Shown: positions 24,601 to 39,600, numbered from the stretch's first letter. The stretch: 64,000 nucleotides of DNA from Moringa oleifera (GCA_021397835.1 JAJFZO010000836.1:496001-560000); one strand, 5' to 3'. Translations and numbers: made by a program. Notes: generated from the letters alone by a model not told the origin.

Positions 24601-27600
24601 TTTGTTTTGGATGTTTATCATGTTAAGATCTAATTTTAGCCCATCTTTGAAATCATTTTTCTTTCTCTCCCCCTCCATTGCATTTATTTCTTAACTTATA
24701 TATTCTTATAAAAGATTTCTTTATGCATGCAAATGTACAAACATTCACATTTGTGTGCGTGTATAAATTATCTGTTATCAATATATTTATATATGCGCGT
24801 CTGTGTGTGTCTATTTTAATATAAATAGCTGTGTGTATGCAAATATGTTTGCGTGTGTGGATACATCTCTGCGTGTGCATGGCTATATAGTCCAGTATTT
24901 AGGACACCTGCTGTGTAGAGCCATTTAGATAGCAATAATAAGGGATCTTAAAATTTAGTACAAGTGTCACAATAATCTTTGATGCTATAAAACTTACACT
25001 GTTTTATATAATTTGGATTGTTCCTCTAAGATCTATCAAACTGAACATATGTTTAATACTTGCAAACTAATTTCATAATTGCACATTATCTTGCTAATGA
25101 GACTAGATGGTACTAAACGTTGACTATATCTTTTCTTTTTGAAGGTCTTGATTAAATGCCTAGTATCTTATTTCAATTTCCAGTTAATATAGAATTAAAC
25201 CATCATGCATTTTGATTATAATGTTAGTAATACTTGTAATCATCTGAGCCATGAATTCTTTGAGATATGATATAAGTTTACTTTTGAGCAAGTTATCAAT
25301 TGAATAGCTTAGTATTTTAAACCAAAGTGGTGATTGTCAAATGGTGAGTGTGCAGAGGACATCAAATCAGATGTTTTGCTTGTTTGACTCCACATCAAAA
25401 AGAAAAATAAAAGTTGTTGAGGGGTGTAGTAAACTAATAATAGAAGTTTTACATTTTGCATTCACTGTTTCTCTCTTTATCTCTTTTTGTGAACTCACAG
25501 ATTGCACTGAATTCTTTCTGATACGATATAAGTTTACTAGTTATCAATTGAATAGCTTAGTATTTTAAACCAAAGTGGTGATTGTCAAATGGTGAGTGTG
25601 CAGAGGACATCAAATCAGATGTTTTGCTTGTTTGACTCCACATCAAAAAGAAAAATAAAAGTTGTTGAGGGGTGTAGTAAACTAATAATAGAAGTTTTAC
25701 ATTTTGCATTCACTGTTTCTCTCTTTATCTCTTTTTGTGAACTCACAGGCTGCACTTAAAATTTGTCCTGCATGTTCTCTGAGGTTGTTTTCCTTCTAAA
25801 TTTGTCTTTGTTATTTTTTTTTGACCATTGTCTGTTATGGCCTCGTTTTTTATTGGTTTCTTAACCAATCAGATTCTCATTCAATATTATTATTTTTCGA
25901 TTATCATCAAGTTGTAAAGATGCCTCTAGTATTCTGTCCAAATCTTGATTTGAGTAGACTTGGTTATGGGTCATTTCATTTATGATTGATGTATAAAAAT
26001 CATTTACTAATGTGTATTAATGTTCTAAGTGATGTTGTGGTGGACATAAAATTGTTTTAGCTCGTGCTTTCTTTGGTGTCATAGTTTGGATGATAGCTAA
26101 ATTTATTCACATACTCTGGCTGTGTTTAAACTGAAACACTTAAATATTGGTTTCCTCTGTTTTTTTTCCCTTTCAAAGTGGTATTCAGCGTGTCAGAGTA
26201 GCACTTTTATGCTAAGTTGTTACTTTGATTTCTTTGTTATCAGATCTTGCGGTTGTTCAGTGAGTCTACTGAAAGTATCGGTGTCTTAAAGGTTGATTTG
26301 GCTGAGGCAAAGAAGCGACTCGGTGCACGGAATAAGCAATTACATCAGTTATGGTATCGCTCTGTTACACTGCGGCACATAATCTCACTTTTGGATCAGA
26401 TTGAGGGCATAGCTAAGGTTTGTGTATAATTACTTCCAGCCTTCATTCCGTTGCATTTAACAATAGCTGCTTGTATCGGTTGATTATAAGACTTGAACTG
26501 CTTCATTCACTCCTATTCTTTTTAGAGCCATATCTGAGATCACTGTGCTCTGAGCTAGTGCTTGTGAGCTGTAATTGTCCTTTTTGTAGTTTCAAAATGG
26601 ATAAATTTAGGTAATTATGTCTATGGACTTCATACTTGTATGTGTTCTTCTAGTACCTGAGTGGTAGTTGCTATGCGTGAGTTCATGTGGTTGTCTTTGA
26701 TCTTTGTTGAATTTGTATTGCCATCTTGTCAGTTAATTACTGGTGTGATAGTCTTCAATCTAAAATTGAGCATTCCAGAGAAATGATGATCTTGAATAAT
26801 TAAGTGTTGTCTCTTTGGAATACGGATCAGGTTCCAGCTCGTATTGAGAAGCTAATTGATGAAAAGCAATTCTATGCTGCAGTTCAAGTGCAGGTTCAGT
26901 CAACTCTGATGCTCGAAAGGGAGGGCCTTCAAACGGTAGATTCTCAATCTTTTGTAATAATCTGCTTTTAGAATGACACAAAAAGAAAGGAACACATTGA
27001 GTTGTTTTACTTTTTATGGAAAACACTCTATTGTTTGATGTTCATAGTTATCAATTTTATTATGCTCCAGCCTTTGGAAAAAGGGACTAAGCAGCCCATT
27101 AGGTCCAAGAATAATATTTTCTTTGAATTGAATTATCATTTCCTCTCAAGCCTCACCTTATTCTGTTGTCTTTCTATATATCTTTGCCGCATACCAATAT
27201 AGGAGCTATACATAAATTTATGCTTTTAGTTATTTGATTATGTTCATAGATTGGCGTTGACTCACTAATGCTGAAAAAAGAAAAGCAATTTTATATTTAT
27301 TTTGATGAATATGGTGTAGGTTGGTGCTCTTCAAGATGTCCGATCTGAGCTCACAAAACTGCGGGGAGTTATCTTCTATAAAGTTTTGGAGGATTTGCAT
27401 GCACATCTTTACAACAAGGGTGAATACAGGTATTTCTTTCTTTGCGTTTCGGCTTGAATTTTGAAAAGTATTACTTTTTCTTATTTTTGTTACCGTTTTG
27501 GTTGTCTAGCATACATGTGATGTTATTTTGCTGCTGTGATCGTTCATTCAAATTGTTGTCTTGACATGCCATTTCCCACTGGATACTGCTTAGCCTCGTG

Positions 27601-30600
27601 ATAATGCAATAGAACCTAAAGAAGATTCCTTACAATTTTAAGAGAACTCTTTTTATTAGTTCTTCTGTTCTCTTTTCTTTTTTCTTTGTGATGGTTTGAG
27701 GGTGGAAGAGGAGGCTGGTGAAGGTTTCTTTCTTGACACAGTTCTCCTTTCATTCTTCTGTCCACGGAGCATTCAATGACCATAACACTATTTCTATAAT
27801 GGAGCTTTTTTGATCCTCAAACTAATCTTTTCTGCAGCTCAGTTACATCAAGTATGCATGAAAGGGATGACGAAGTACCAACCACCACAGCTGTTGTATT
27901 TGCAACAAGTAGTTCGCAACCGCTGTCTCGAAGAACCAGGCTTCTGAAAGGTGATAATCAGTTTGGTCTTCATGGGCCTGTTGATGGATCGTATAGGGCA
28001 GGTTCTGTTGATGGAGGGTAAGATTGAACAGGTCTTTGTTATGCGTTTCTGCTGCTGTCCTTCTTATTTTCTGGTTTGCTGTTCATTTTTCTTCTTAGCT
28101 TCCTCTTTCCAACACTTTGCTTTTTTATAAATGAAATGGTGTAGTGGGGCTTCGAATGACATGTTTTCTTTGTTTTCTTGTAGAGCATCATATAGCCTTC
28201 TAGCATCATATGTTAGCATTGATGGTCCTCTGAGGCTGCTTTATTGTGGCTCATTAAAGTATCTTAAAGAGGTTTCCTTATATCGAGTGAAAAGCCACAT
28301 TTAATTGCTGATGCATTTTGTTTACACATAGGACACAAGTACTAGTTCTAGTATGTTAATTGTTAATGGTTTTCTTTTGTTACTTTGCTATACATTAGTT
28401 ATCTGGGCTGTTGAGATGTGATTCCTCAAAATTTTAATTTTAATTTTAATTTTTGACTTTGAGCTTTCTGCAGAATTCTTTATGCTTCCTTTTAGATACA
28501 CTTATTGTTATCATAATGTTAATCGTTCTTTCATTACTGTCAAGTTCTTTAAAAAACTGAAATAATTATATAGAAATTTGTTGGGTTGACTAGTATGCTG
28601 GTCCACATATCCTGACCAAATTGTTTTCCCTTAATTTCACATCTGACTGTTTTTCAGTTCATCATTTGATGGCCATGATGAGGAGGGTTCTGCCGACCCA
28701 CATGATGAAGCTACATTAGATGGTCATACAGTAAGGCCTAATGCTGGTGATGGAAAAGTTGTTAATCGTCAAGTTCCACCCTGGCTTTTGCTTTCAACTC
28801 CAGATGAATTTATTGTATGAACACTGGCCCTAACATGATCATTTTTCAGATTACCTTTGTCATGGTTTTCTCGTGTTATTGACGGAAATGCTTGGGTCTA
28901 TATTTGTTACAGGAAATGATAAGAAAAAGTGATGCTCCCCTTCATGTGAAGTATTTGCAGACCATGGTTCAGTGCCTTTGCATGCTTGGCAAAGTTGCAG
29001 CTGCCGGTGCCATTATATGGTTGGTTTTTTGGTTCATACACTTCTTTCATTTCGTTAGCATGATTTGAATAACAAATATTTTTTCTCATGCAATAAGTTC
29101 ATGCTAAATGCTATGATATTTTGTGTTTATAAGTAGGACTCATTTTCTTTTTCTTTTTTTTCTCCCTTAAATGTTGCTACTTTATCCCCTTGATTGATGA
29201 TGGATTGCCAATGATGTTTTGTCCTGGTGTCAAGACTAATGGCACTAGGGTAAAGTGGGAAATGGTATATATTTTTATCGATTGACTACTAAACTGACCA
29301 ATTGAATACTAAGATTGTTCAGTATAACTGCTGTTGCGACTTTTGTCCTCCTTCTGACAACCCTTTAAGGAAAAGTGACTGTGGGGCTGCAACCTTCATA
29401 AATGGAGAAATTGAAGAGGATCACCAAAGAAAAAGAAAAACAATCAAATGCACAGAAGTTTAGAATACGAAAGAAAGCAAATAAGAGTCAGAACTAGTGA
29501 TTGCTGGAGAAGCAGATAACTGCACAAAAACATTATCCATATATGTCATCTTAATAACATGTATGAGTGACCCTTGTGATCCTTTCTATGTTGTCTGTGT
29601 CAAGCAAAGTAGGATTGACTTTCAGGCACTCAGGTGTACTACCCTGCTCGATTTGTGCTCTCTGACAATCCATTGGAAGTCTAACAGACTGACTAGTCAG
29701 CGGTTGATGCCATGCAACATGAGCATAAGACAGTGAATTAACAGTCTCTGGTCTCACTATCACATATGCACAGACACCACCAGCTTACAATATCCATTCC
29801 TTTTAATAAGATTTTCAGCTGTTAAAATGCTACCTGAATCAATAGACCACAGAGTGCTGTCTGCGCAGGAATAGCGAGTGTAGTGCATCCTTTTACCGAA
29901 GAAATCATTTAAGCAACAGTGGGAGCCTGGAGGGTCGATAGCTCAAAAAATTTCCACTTAGATGCATGCTACTTTTTATAATTCCTTATCTGATACAGAG
30001 GCATTAAAAAACCTTCCTACTGAGTGTGATTTCCAGTACTAAACTTTTTTAGGAAAGAAGGATTCGACATGGGTACCTCAAGTAATCTTCATCCGAAGGA
30101 TAATCCCCTAATACCTGCATCGAAGGAAAATAAATTATTTAAATTCACAGTACCATATATCTTGACATAATAAAAGCTGTACCCAATCCCTGCAACCACA
30201 ACCCTTCTCCATAAGCTAACACTCTAGTAAATTTCCGGGGCCTCTTTGCTTGTGCGCTTACATATTTTTCTCTTTGTTAGATTTCAAATCACGAAGTCAG
30301 TAAGTTGCTGAGTTATTGAGAGTCCTATTATTCCATATTTCTTAAAGGTGGTTGTTACTCACCCAGCTTATAGGATAGCATTCATAGATACAGGACTGTT
30401 TTCACTAACTCAGAGGAAAGGAGTAAACCTGGAGCCTAAGAGCAACAAAAAGGAAGATATTTCATGCAATTTGCAATCTTGTGACTTTAAAATCTAGCTG
30501 AGGAAGGAGCTTGTAAGATGCAGTTTGCTTAACCATAAGAATTTGAGATTCCTGTTGAGAAGATTTCACACATTTGAATTTAAAGAGAAAGTGAACTACC

Positions 30601-33600
30601 TCTAGTTGAGGGCTACTTCTTTACAAGTAGATTAGACCATTGAGTGTCGTGGAACTATTTGCTTTTATGATTCCTTCTGCCCCATCTTTGCATAGGGACA
30701 GAGGTCCTGCTCTCAATAAGATAAACAGGTTTAGAGCATTATGAGATATGCCTTAGAATTTTTGCTGATTAATTATCAGTTCAAAGTTCATATTTACATA
30801 TCATGATCATCATTAATATCTTTATAATGCACCCTATGGTTGGGCAGGTAGTAGGGAGTTAAAGTGATTGGAATCTTAGTTAACTATGAGAAGCTGGGGG
30901 AAGTTGGACGAATTTGTAAGGGTGTGGAAGAGGACGGAAAGAGATCGTGTGACTATGATGCAATAGAATCTTATTTTGGAATGTTAGGGGTTTAAACGGT
31001 TTTGAGAAGAGGGTGGTTGTGAAGCACGTCTTGAAGAAGTGGGTGGTAGATGTGCATGCATTCAAGAAACAAAAATTGAAAACATGAACGAGGGGATAGT
31101 TATAAGTGTGTGGGGAGCAAAAGGAGGGAGTGGAAAGCCTTATTGGCTTAAGGGAATGTGGTTGGTGTACTAGTAATGTGGAATGGAAAATTGGGTAGAT
31201 GTGTGAAATCTTTTGATAGGAGTGGTATCTATCTCTTGTGATTTTCAGCGGAGTATATAGTAGTAAGGTGGAGTATTGGAACAAGTTATGAGAAGAGTTG
31301 AGAGAGTGTAAAAGATAATGCAATATACCTAGAGATTTCAGCATGATATTGTATGCACATGAAAGTACGGGGAATAGTGGAGGTGGGGCAAGCTCTACTG
31401 AGTTTAGACATAGTGTTGAAACTTCAAGTGATGGACTTTACCACTTATGGGGGGTGACTTCACGTAGTCTAATCTTAGAGAAAACTTATCTTTGTTAAAG
31501 ACAATTCAATGCTTTTGTCAAGAAGTGGTGAGATGAGAATAGGGTAAGCGACCATTTGAGTTATGTGGTGGCATGTACGTTTAAAGAATTGAAAAGTAGT
31601 ATAAGGAAGTGGAACAAAGATCAATTCGGGGAAATTGGGAGAAGAAAGGAAGGCTTGTAGGGGGAGTTGGTGGAGATGGAGGAGAAGGAAAAGCTTGGTG
31701 AGGGCTTGGAAGAATTGAAGACCAATAGAGTGAAAATTTGTGACAAGTTGACTATTATACTTAAAATGAAACAAATCTCATGGAGGCAAAATTGAAGGGC
31801 TCTTAGGCTCAGGGAAGGGGATAGGAACACAAGTTTTTTCACCTAACAACGAATATACATAGAAGGAACAACTTCATAAGTATGTTGGGATTTGATGAGG
31901 AAAGGGTGGAGGAGCAATAAGAATTGAAATGAAGGGTAAGTGACTTTTATGAGCAACTTTATAGTGAGCAATGGAAGAGAAGACAACACTTGATGACTTA
32001 GAATTTGACATGATAGATAATGAACTTCAAGATCGGTTAGAAATACCGTTTCAAAAAGAAGAGGTACATCGAGCACTTATGACTTATGGTGGGGACAAAG
32101 CAAGGGTTCTGGATGAGTTCACAATATCTTTCTTCAAGGAGAATTGGAAAATTGTTAAGGAAAATATATTGCACTTGTTTAACGAGTTTCATGATAGTGG
32201 CAAGTTTGTATGTTCATTGAATGCAACCTTGGCGATGATTCACAAGAACGCGACGGGTAGCAACTTAAAAGATTATCGTCCAATTAGCCTTGTGGGGAGA
32301 GTTTACAAGTTAATAGTGAAAGTCCTTGTGGAATGATTCAAAGAGGGGATGGAAAAAGTTATTAGTCTTAACCCAAATGCTTTCATGAGAGAGACAGGCA
32401 AATGCTTGATGTGTCACTAATTGCAAAAGAAGTAGTTGACCAACAAGTAAAAAGGGAGGGAAAGGGGGTGATATGTAAGCTGGATATGAAGGCATATGAC
32501 CGTGTGACTTGGGAGTTTGTCATATGTTTGTTGAAAAGAGTGGGTTGTGGTAAGCGTTGGTGTAGATGGATTAAATGGTGCATTTCAACACCAACATTCT
32601 CAACTTTGATGAATGGAGGATCTTCCAAGTTTATCAAGTCAACTAGAGGGCTTCGACAAGGGGATCAATTATCACTTTTGGTCTTGATAGGATGCTTGAC
32701 AAGGCAGTTCAAGATGGGCTCTTTAAGGGGATCAGAGTGGGAAGATCGTGGTCGGAGTTGGAGACAGCTCACATATTGTTCATCGACGACACTTCAATTT
32801 TTTGTGGGCTAGAGGAAGATCAATTGATCAACTTGAGGAGTATTCACTATACTTTGAGGGGGTATTTGGTTTGAAGGTTAACTTGAGGAAGAGCGCACTT
32901 ATTCCAATTGGTAATGGAATGGATGGAGAGAGGCTTCTTAGAGTGTTGGGATGCGACTTTGGGACTTTTTTAATGAAATATTTAGGGCTGCCCCTCGGAT
33001 GTAGAATCAAGGATTCAACATTGTGGAGTTTGGTAGTAGAGAGCTTTGAAAAGATGTTAGTGAGATGGAAGAAAGATACCTTTCTAAGGGGTAGAACTTG
33101 ACACTCATTAAAAAGACACTCATTTAAGTCTTCCAATATACTAAATGTCTTTGTTTCCTTTACTTATGATGAGTACAAGGAGGTCAATTTTTATGGGGAA
33201 GCTTAGGAGATGAGTTTAAGTACCATCTTGTTAAATGGGAGATTGTGAGGCAACCGATCAAGAATGAGGGCTTTGGGATTAAACCCTTAGGCTTGTTTAA
33301 CAAAGCTTTTCTTGGCAAAAGGTTATGGAGATTTATGACAAAAAAAAATAAGCCTTTAGAGGAGGGTGGTGGTAGCAAAATATGGAGAAATGGAAAGTGG
33401 TGGGTATCTGTAATGGGAAGGTAAAGTTATAAAACCGATGTGTGGAAAGCTATAAGAAAAGATTGGGATATAATAAAACCACATGTAAGGTTCAAAGTTT
33501 GAATGAGTAACAATGTTAAATTTTGGAATGACTTGTGTTGTAGGGATCAATCGCTTAAGGAGGCATTTTCAGACATAAATCAACTTGCTTGCAATAAAGA

Positions 33601-36600
33601 AGCATGGGTAAGTGAGTATCTATCTCCACAGGGGTGAGAGTAACATGGGAGATTGCATTTAGAAGGAATATGCAAGATTGGGAGTTGGGGCTAACTGGAA
33701 ATTTTTAGATCATATTTACAATTTTAAACCAGAATTGAGTATGCCTTTTGGAGGAGGGAGAAAGAAGGAAAATTTTCGTTTAAGTCTCTTTTAAAGAAGG
33801 TTGCTATTGCTCAAGAAGGAGAGGTGATGAATTGGATACCTTCAAAATTAATTTGGAGGGCTTTTTTTTACATGTGAGGTGGCTTGGTTAAAATTTTAAC
33901 CCTTGACAATTTATAGAAAAGGAGATTCATTCAGTCATTCAAACATTTGCTTTTTATGTAAAGAATGAGCAGAAACTATGGACGATGTAATACTTTAGTG
34001 TAAATGGTCTAGAGAGATTTCGGAGTATGATTTGGTTTTGTTGGGGCAAGTTTGGATGATATCATGTCTATGGGAGTAGAATTGATGGCTTGCATAGGCA
34101 TAAAGACAGTTGGTGTTAAGAAGAAAGCTATTACATTAATTCAACTTATCATTTTTTGGCTGCTGTATGGAGAGAAAATAAGAAGGCTTTTGAAGGGATA
34201 GAAATGTCCCTTAGTGTGTTCAGGAATACATGGATTCAAGTTATAACGGGAGATTCTTTAGCACCTTATAGAGTTTGTAGATCTCCTCACTTCTAGATAG
34301 AATCTAACTGAAGTTATGTACATGGGCGAGACCTCCTTGGTGTCTCGTAGCTAATATAAAGTTGACTCTATTTCAAATAAAAAATAAAATAAAATAAAAT
34401 AATACACCCTACAGTTTACTATTGGTGTTGTTGTGGCTTTTTCTGGGATTGTTACTATTATTTTGTTCGTCGAGACTTCATAATTTTTTATAGGGGGGAG
34501 GAAGACCAATTGATCAACTTAAGAAATCTGTTATTATGTTTTGAAGCGGTATCCGGTTTGAAGGTTAATTTGAGGATGAACGAACTTATTTCACTTGGTG
34601 ATTGAGTGGATGGGCAAAGACTTACTAAGATGTTAGGATGCAATCTGAGGAGTCTTCTAATGAAATACCTAGGGTTGCCCTAAGAGCCAAAGTTAAAGAA
34701 GCGACGTTATGGAATCTAATGGTTGAGAGATTTGACAAGAGGCTAATGGGATAGAAAAGTAGATACCTTTCTAAGGGGGGAGACTAACACTTATTAGAAG
34801 CACTCTCTCAAGTCTTCCGGTTTATTACATGTTATTTTCGATACCTATTTTGATAGCAAGGAAGTTGGAGCAAGTGCTAAGATGATTCTCATAAGGAAGC
34901 TTAGGGGATGAGTTCAAGTATCATCTTGTTAAATGGGAGATAAGGAGACAATCGGTAATGAATGAGGGTCTTGGTATTAAACCTCTTATCTTGTTTAGTA
35001 AAGCTCTTCTAGGCAAATTGTTATGGAGGTTAATGATGACAAAAGAAAATTTATGGAGGATAGTGGTAGCGAAATATGGAGTGATGGAAGGGGGTGGGTT
35101 ACGGTAATGGGGAGGGAAAGTTATGGAACAGGGATGGGAAAACTATTAAAAAAGTATGGGATATGGTCAAACCACATATGAGGTTCAAAATTAGGTTAAG
35201 CAACAATATTAAATTTTGGCATGATTTATGGTGTGGTGATCAACCGCTTAGGGAGGCACTTTGGGACATATATCAACTTGCTTGTAGTAAGGAAGCTTGG
35301 GCAAGTGAGTACCTATCTCCTAACGAGGGTGGTGCGACATTGAAGATAGCATTTAGAAGGAATGTGCAGGACTGGAAAGGGTGGTTGGTAGGGCAGTTTT
35401 TAGAGCATATTTATAGTACTGAACCAGAATTGAACAATGAAGATAGGGTCTCGTGGAGGGGGAATAAAGGAGAAAAATTTTCGGTCAAGTCTTTCTTTAA
35501 GATAATCGCTCATGTTCAAGAAGGACTAGTGATAGATCAGATACCTTGGAAACTAATTTGGAGGGTTGGAGCTCCTCCGAAGGTGGCTTTTTTTCGCATG
35601 AGAAGCTGCTTGGGGCAAACCTTTAACCCATGACAATTTGCTAAAAAGGGGATTCATTCTTCCGAACAGTTGTTTCTTATGCAAAGAACAAGCAGAAACT
35701 ATGGATCTAATGCTCTGGTGTAAGTGGTCTAAAGAATTCTAGGAGAGTGTGTTGGCTTTGTTGGGGCATGGGTGATGTCGAGTTCAGTGGCAGCAGAATT
35801 GAGGGCGTAGGGAGGTATAAGGGCAGCTAGGATGAAAAAGAAGGCTATTGAATTGATCCCGCTTCTCAACTTATGGTTATTATGGGAAGAGAGCAACATG
35901 AGGGCTTTTGAGGGGGTGAAAACATCCCATTATGTGTTAAAGAATGGATGGATTCATGTACTTAAATTGTGGATAATGGGGGATTCTTTTGTAAATGAGG
36001 AGGATCTTGTAGAGTTCATAGATGTCCTCACTGCTGATAGGATTTAACTTACTTTTTGTACATAGATGGCACCCCTTTAGTGCCTTATAGTTAAAATAAT
36101 GCTAACTTTGTTTCTGATTTAAAAAAATGATATTCTGGCAGCAAAGGAGAATGAATCTGGAGGTGAAATTTTAATCCTGGCATTTTGAAACTAGCTTCAT
36201 TTAATGAACTTATGAATGTGTACTTGTAAATGGGAGACACCCCTTGGTGTCATGATAGCAATATACTTATACGTGTTTCTATGTATATAACTTATGATGT
36301 TGTAATGTAGAATCAAAAATTATTATTTCTGTCCTTGTACGCTTTTATTAGCACTCTCAGCACTTTGTAGTTTAAATTGCAATAATGTGCACATCATATT
36401 TTCTTGATCAAAAATAAAATTAAAAATGGTGCACCTCATATGTGAGAGATATGTCCAGTAGATACTTTCTGTTAAAGTTGCCATTAAGTATGAGAGAATA
36501 TTTGTTGAGAACCTTTTCTCTCTCTCTCTCTTTTTTTTTTTTGTCTTTTTAAAGTGTGCATTTATTTTTTTAATTATTTTGTTAAAAGTACCTCACTTAT

Positions 36601-39600
36601 TCTGTAATAGGCAGTTTTTGTCAATTTGTGATAAAAATTAGGTTATTTGAATTTAATTCTATTATTTTATTATTCCAAAAATATTCCTACCTTTTTTTTA
36701 AAAAAAAAATAGGTAATTTCATTTTTAGGTTTTAAACAATGACAATAACCACTAAGCATAACTCAAAATCAGGAAAAAGTATGGCAATTAAAACGAACAA
36801 AGACAACCAAAACTAAGAAGAGGATTCATAATAAATTATTCTGTTAGAATTCACGGTAAAATTAATAAAAGACATCTCTCAGGTATATCTCCAAAGGATG
36901 AAGCAGCGTTGCTCCAACTTAAAAATGTAGGTTCAGATGAAGATTATTAACAAAGGGCAAGGATAGTTGTAATTTGGCGTTTGAATTCTGTTGTCAATTT
37001 GTATGTTCAAACTTGCAGTACATTTTATTAATTTACTTGCATTTATATTCCCAGATGATTCATCCAATTTTTGTATTTTGTTTTGTAACAGTCAAAGATT
37101 ACGACCCACGATTCATGAAATCATCACATCCAAGATCAAAGCTCATGCGCAACTTATTAGTTCCTCAAGGTCTGCAACTGTTAGGGCTGATAGAACTAGT
37201 ACTGCTGGTCTCCATTTTATGAAGGGACAGTTAGAAAGCTACCATATGCCCAAACAGAAGCGTCAAAATGGAATATCGCTTGCAGGAACTCTCATGGCAG
37301 TAAGCCCTGTGTCATCTGTGATGGCTCCTTCAGGGAAAGCACAGGCTGCTGCCAAAGAGCTTCTCGATTCAATTTTGGATAATGTTGTTCGGATATTTGG
37401 TGAGGCATTGGGTTATGTTTGCCATATTATTTCTTTTAACTGTGAACTAAAGTTTGCTGCTGTAATTGTCCAGAGAACCATGTTGTTGTTGGGGAGCTTT
37501 TGGAATCGAAGTCTGGCCAACATGACATTAACACACCAAAGTCGATGCCAACAGATGTGAATTGGAACCCTGATTCAGATGCATCCCAAGTTACTGGAGG
37601 CTACAGCATCGGTTTTTCCTTGACAGTCTTACAGGTCCACCTGCTTCAATGATAGTTTAATTTTAATTCTTGAAAACAAGAGTACATGAACCTACTTCAT
37701 CGTGATGATTACTTCTCAAATTTTGAGCTTATATGTTATCTTTTCCCTCAAATTGTGTACTAAAGAGTGAATGCCAACAACTCATATGTGAGATTCTGCG
37801 AGCAACTCCTGAAGCTGCATCAGCAGATGCTGCTGTACAAACAGCCAGACTTGCAAACAAGGTCCCTTCAAAAGACAAAAGGCAAGTAACTATAGTCTCA
37901 CGTTCAACGCTACCATAAGCTGTCCTGTGTTCCTTCACCTCTCTATGCCATTTTTCGCTTGCTTTATTGTTTGGGGCCTATTTATTCCCCTATGTTTCTC
38001 TTTTGTTATTGTATCTAAAACCCATATTACCCCAAAAAGATCTTTGAATGCCCTCTAATCTTAGTTATCTCTTTTATGGGAAAAGAGACATAGTTGATTT
38101 GGAAAGTGGGATTCTCGTGAGTGGTAATCTTCCTCGCTGCACCAGAAAAAGTAATGATGAACCTTAGATCTGGAAGCTGTCTTGAAGCAAAGCAAAGTAT
38201 ACCTAAGGTTTTTTTTTTTTTTGAACAGAAACAAAATTGTGTTAGTATAAAATGAAGCACGAAGGGGGTTTTGCCTTGTACAAAATTAATTACATAATAG
38301 GATTTTGAATAGCCCCATCAAATGCGTCCCATTTATGCCATATTTACCTACTCCCCCAAAATTCACAACTAACCTTAATCTATCAGTGATCATCTCAAGT
38401 GGCTTTTTCACCCCGTCAAAAGCTCTTTTATTCCTCTTCTTCCACACCAACCAAGTTCCATATGACTTTATCCTTGTACCTAGCTCCTAGTGGCAAACCT
38501 AGATATTTCATGGGTAAAGCTCCTAGCCTACATCCCAACACACTAGCCAAGCCCTTACCATCCATGCCTTCTCTAGTGGGAATGAGTTCACTTTTCCCCA
38601 AGTTCACCTTCAAACCTAAGACTGCCTTAAACTTGAGAAGAACGCATCTCAAGTTTACTAGTTGATTTTTATTAGCCCCACAAAAAATGAAGGTATCATC
38701 GGCAAATAGGAGGTGAGACACCTCTAACTCATTCTCCCCACCCACTGGAAAACCTTATAGAAGATTGGCTCGAACTGCCCTTGCCAATATTCTATCTAGT
38801 GCTCCATCACCAAAATGAAAAGAAGCAGAGATAGGAGATCACCTTGTCTCAATCCTCTATTTGCTTTCAAGAATTTAGTCAGCCCACCATTCAATAAGAC
38901 AGAAAATGTGGTTGACAAAATACATCTCTTTATCCATCTACACTAACGCTTTCTGCACCCTACCCTCTTCAACAAGTACAGTAGGAAGTCCCAAGTCACA
39001 TGATCTTATGCCTTTTTCATATTAAGTCTACATATGACACTTGGTGCTCCTTTTTTAATATGATTATCCATTACTTCATTAGCAAGATCCACCACATTGC
39101 GTAATCTCGCAGCTAACACTGTTGCGATCACCTTGTAGACACTATCCACCAAATTGATAGGTTGAAAACCTCTGATATCACAAGCCCTTACCTTCTTTGG
39201 AATCAAAGTGATGAAATGGCATTGATTGAACTCACAAATATTCAGTCTCATGGAATTCCTAAAATAACCTTTTAGAGTTTCATTGGCTCTTAAGGAAAGC
39301 CACAGTGAAACCATTCGGTTCAGGCACCTTATCCCCCTCACAATCCATCAAAGCATATTATATTTCATCTTCCTTGAATAGTCTTTTAATGCTCCCTTTC
39401 AAAACTCTGTCAATCTCTTTGAACTCTAATCCATCTAATCTCGATCTCCAATCCCGATCCGCACTGTACAACGTTTGATAAAAATTACTAGCCTTTCTTT
39501 CACTTGTACAGGGACCTTTACCTCCTCCTCATTTATCACTAGCGACTGAATAAAGTTCTGCCTTATGTGATCGTTAGCAACTCTGAAAAAATTGTGTTAT

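Larger units (their letters stand above)
29020..37091 (+). other. SEC8 intron 8, 8.1 kb, LINE-filled
   Basis: Donor after TATATG at 29019, acceptor 'tgtaacag' before 37092; joining gives Cys-Gln-Arg-Leu-Arg-Pro as in other SEC8 proteins. It holds two + strand LINE copies and a 3'-end stub. 29020-30823 and 36300-37091 show no gene. Confidence 0.9.

Noticed and set aside
24750..24880. TG/TGTGTG-rich stretch considered as a Z-DNA or regulatory element
   Set aside because: Irregular and intronic; no support beyond composition.
29497..29763. Overlapping 70-79-codon frames on both strands in SEC8 intron 8
   Set aside because: No domain, no splice or start context; best explained as chance.
30880..32076. 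Several minus-strand frames of 70-150 codons
   Set aside because: They are antisense to the LINE endonuclease and RT regions and have low-complexity, His/Pro/Leu-rich composition.
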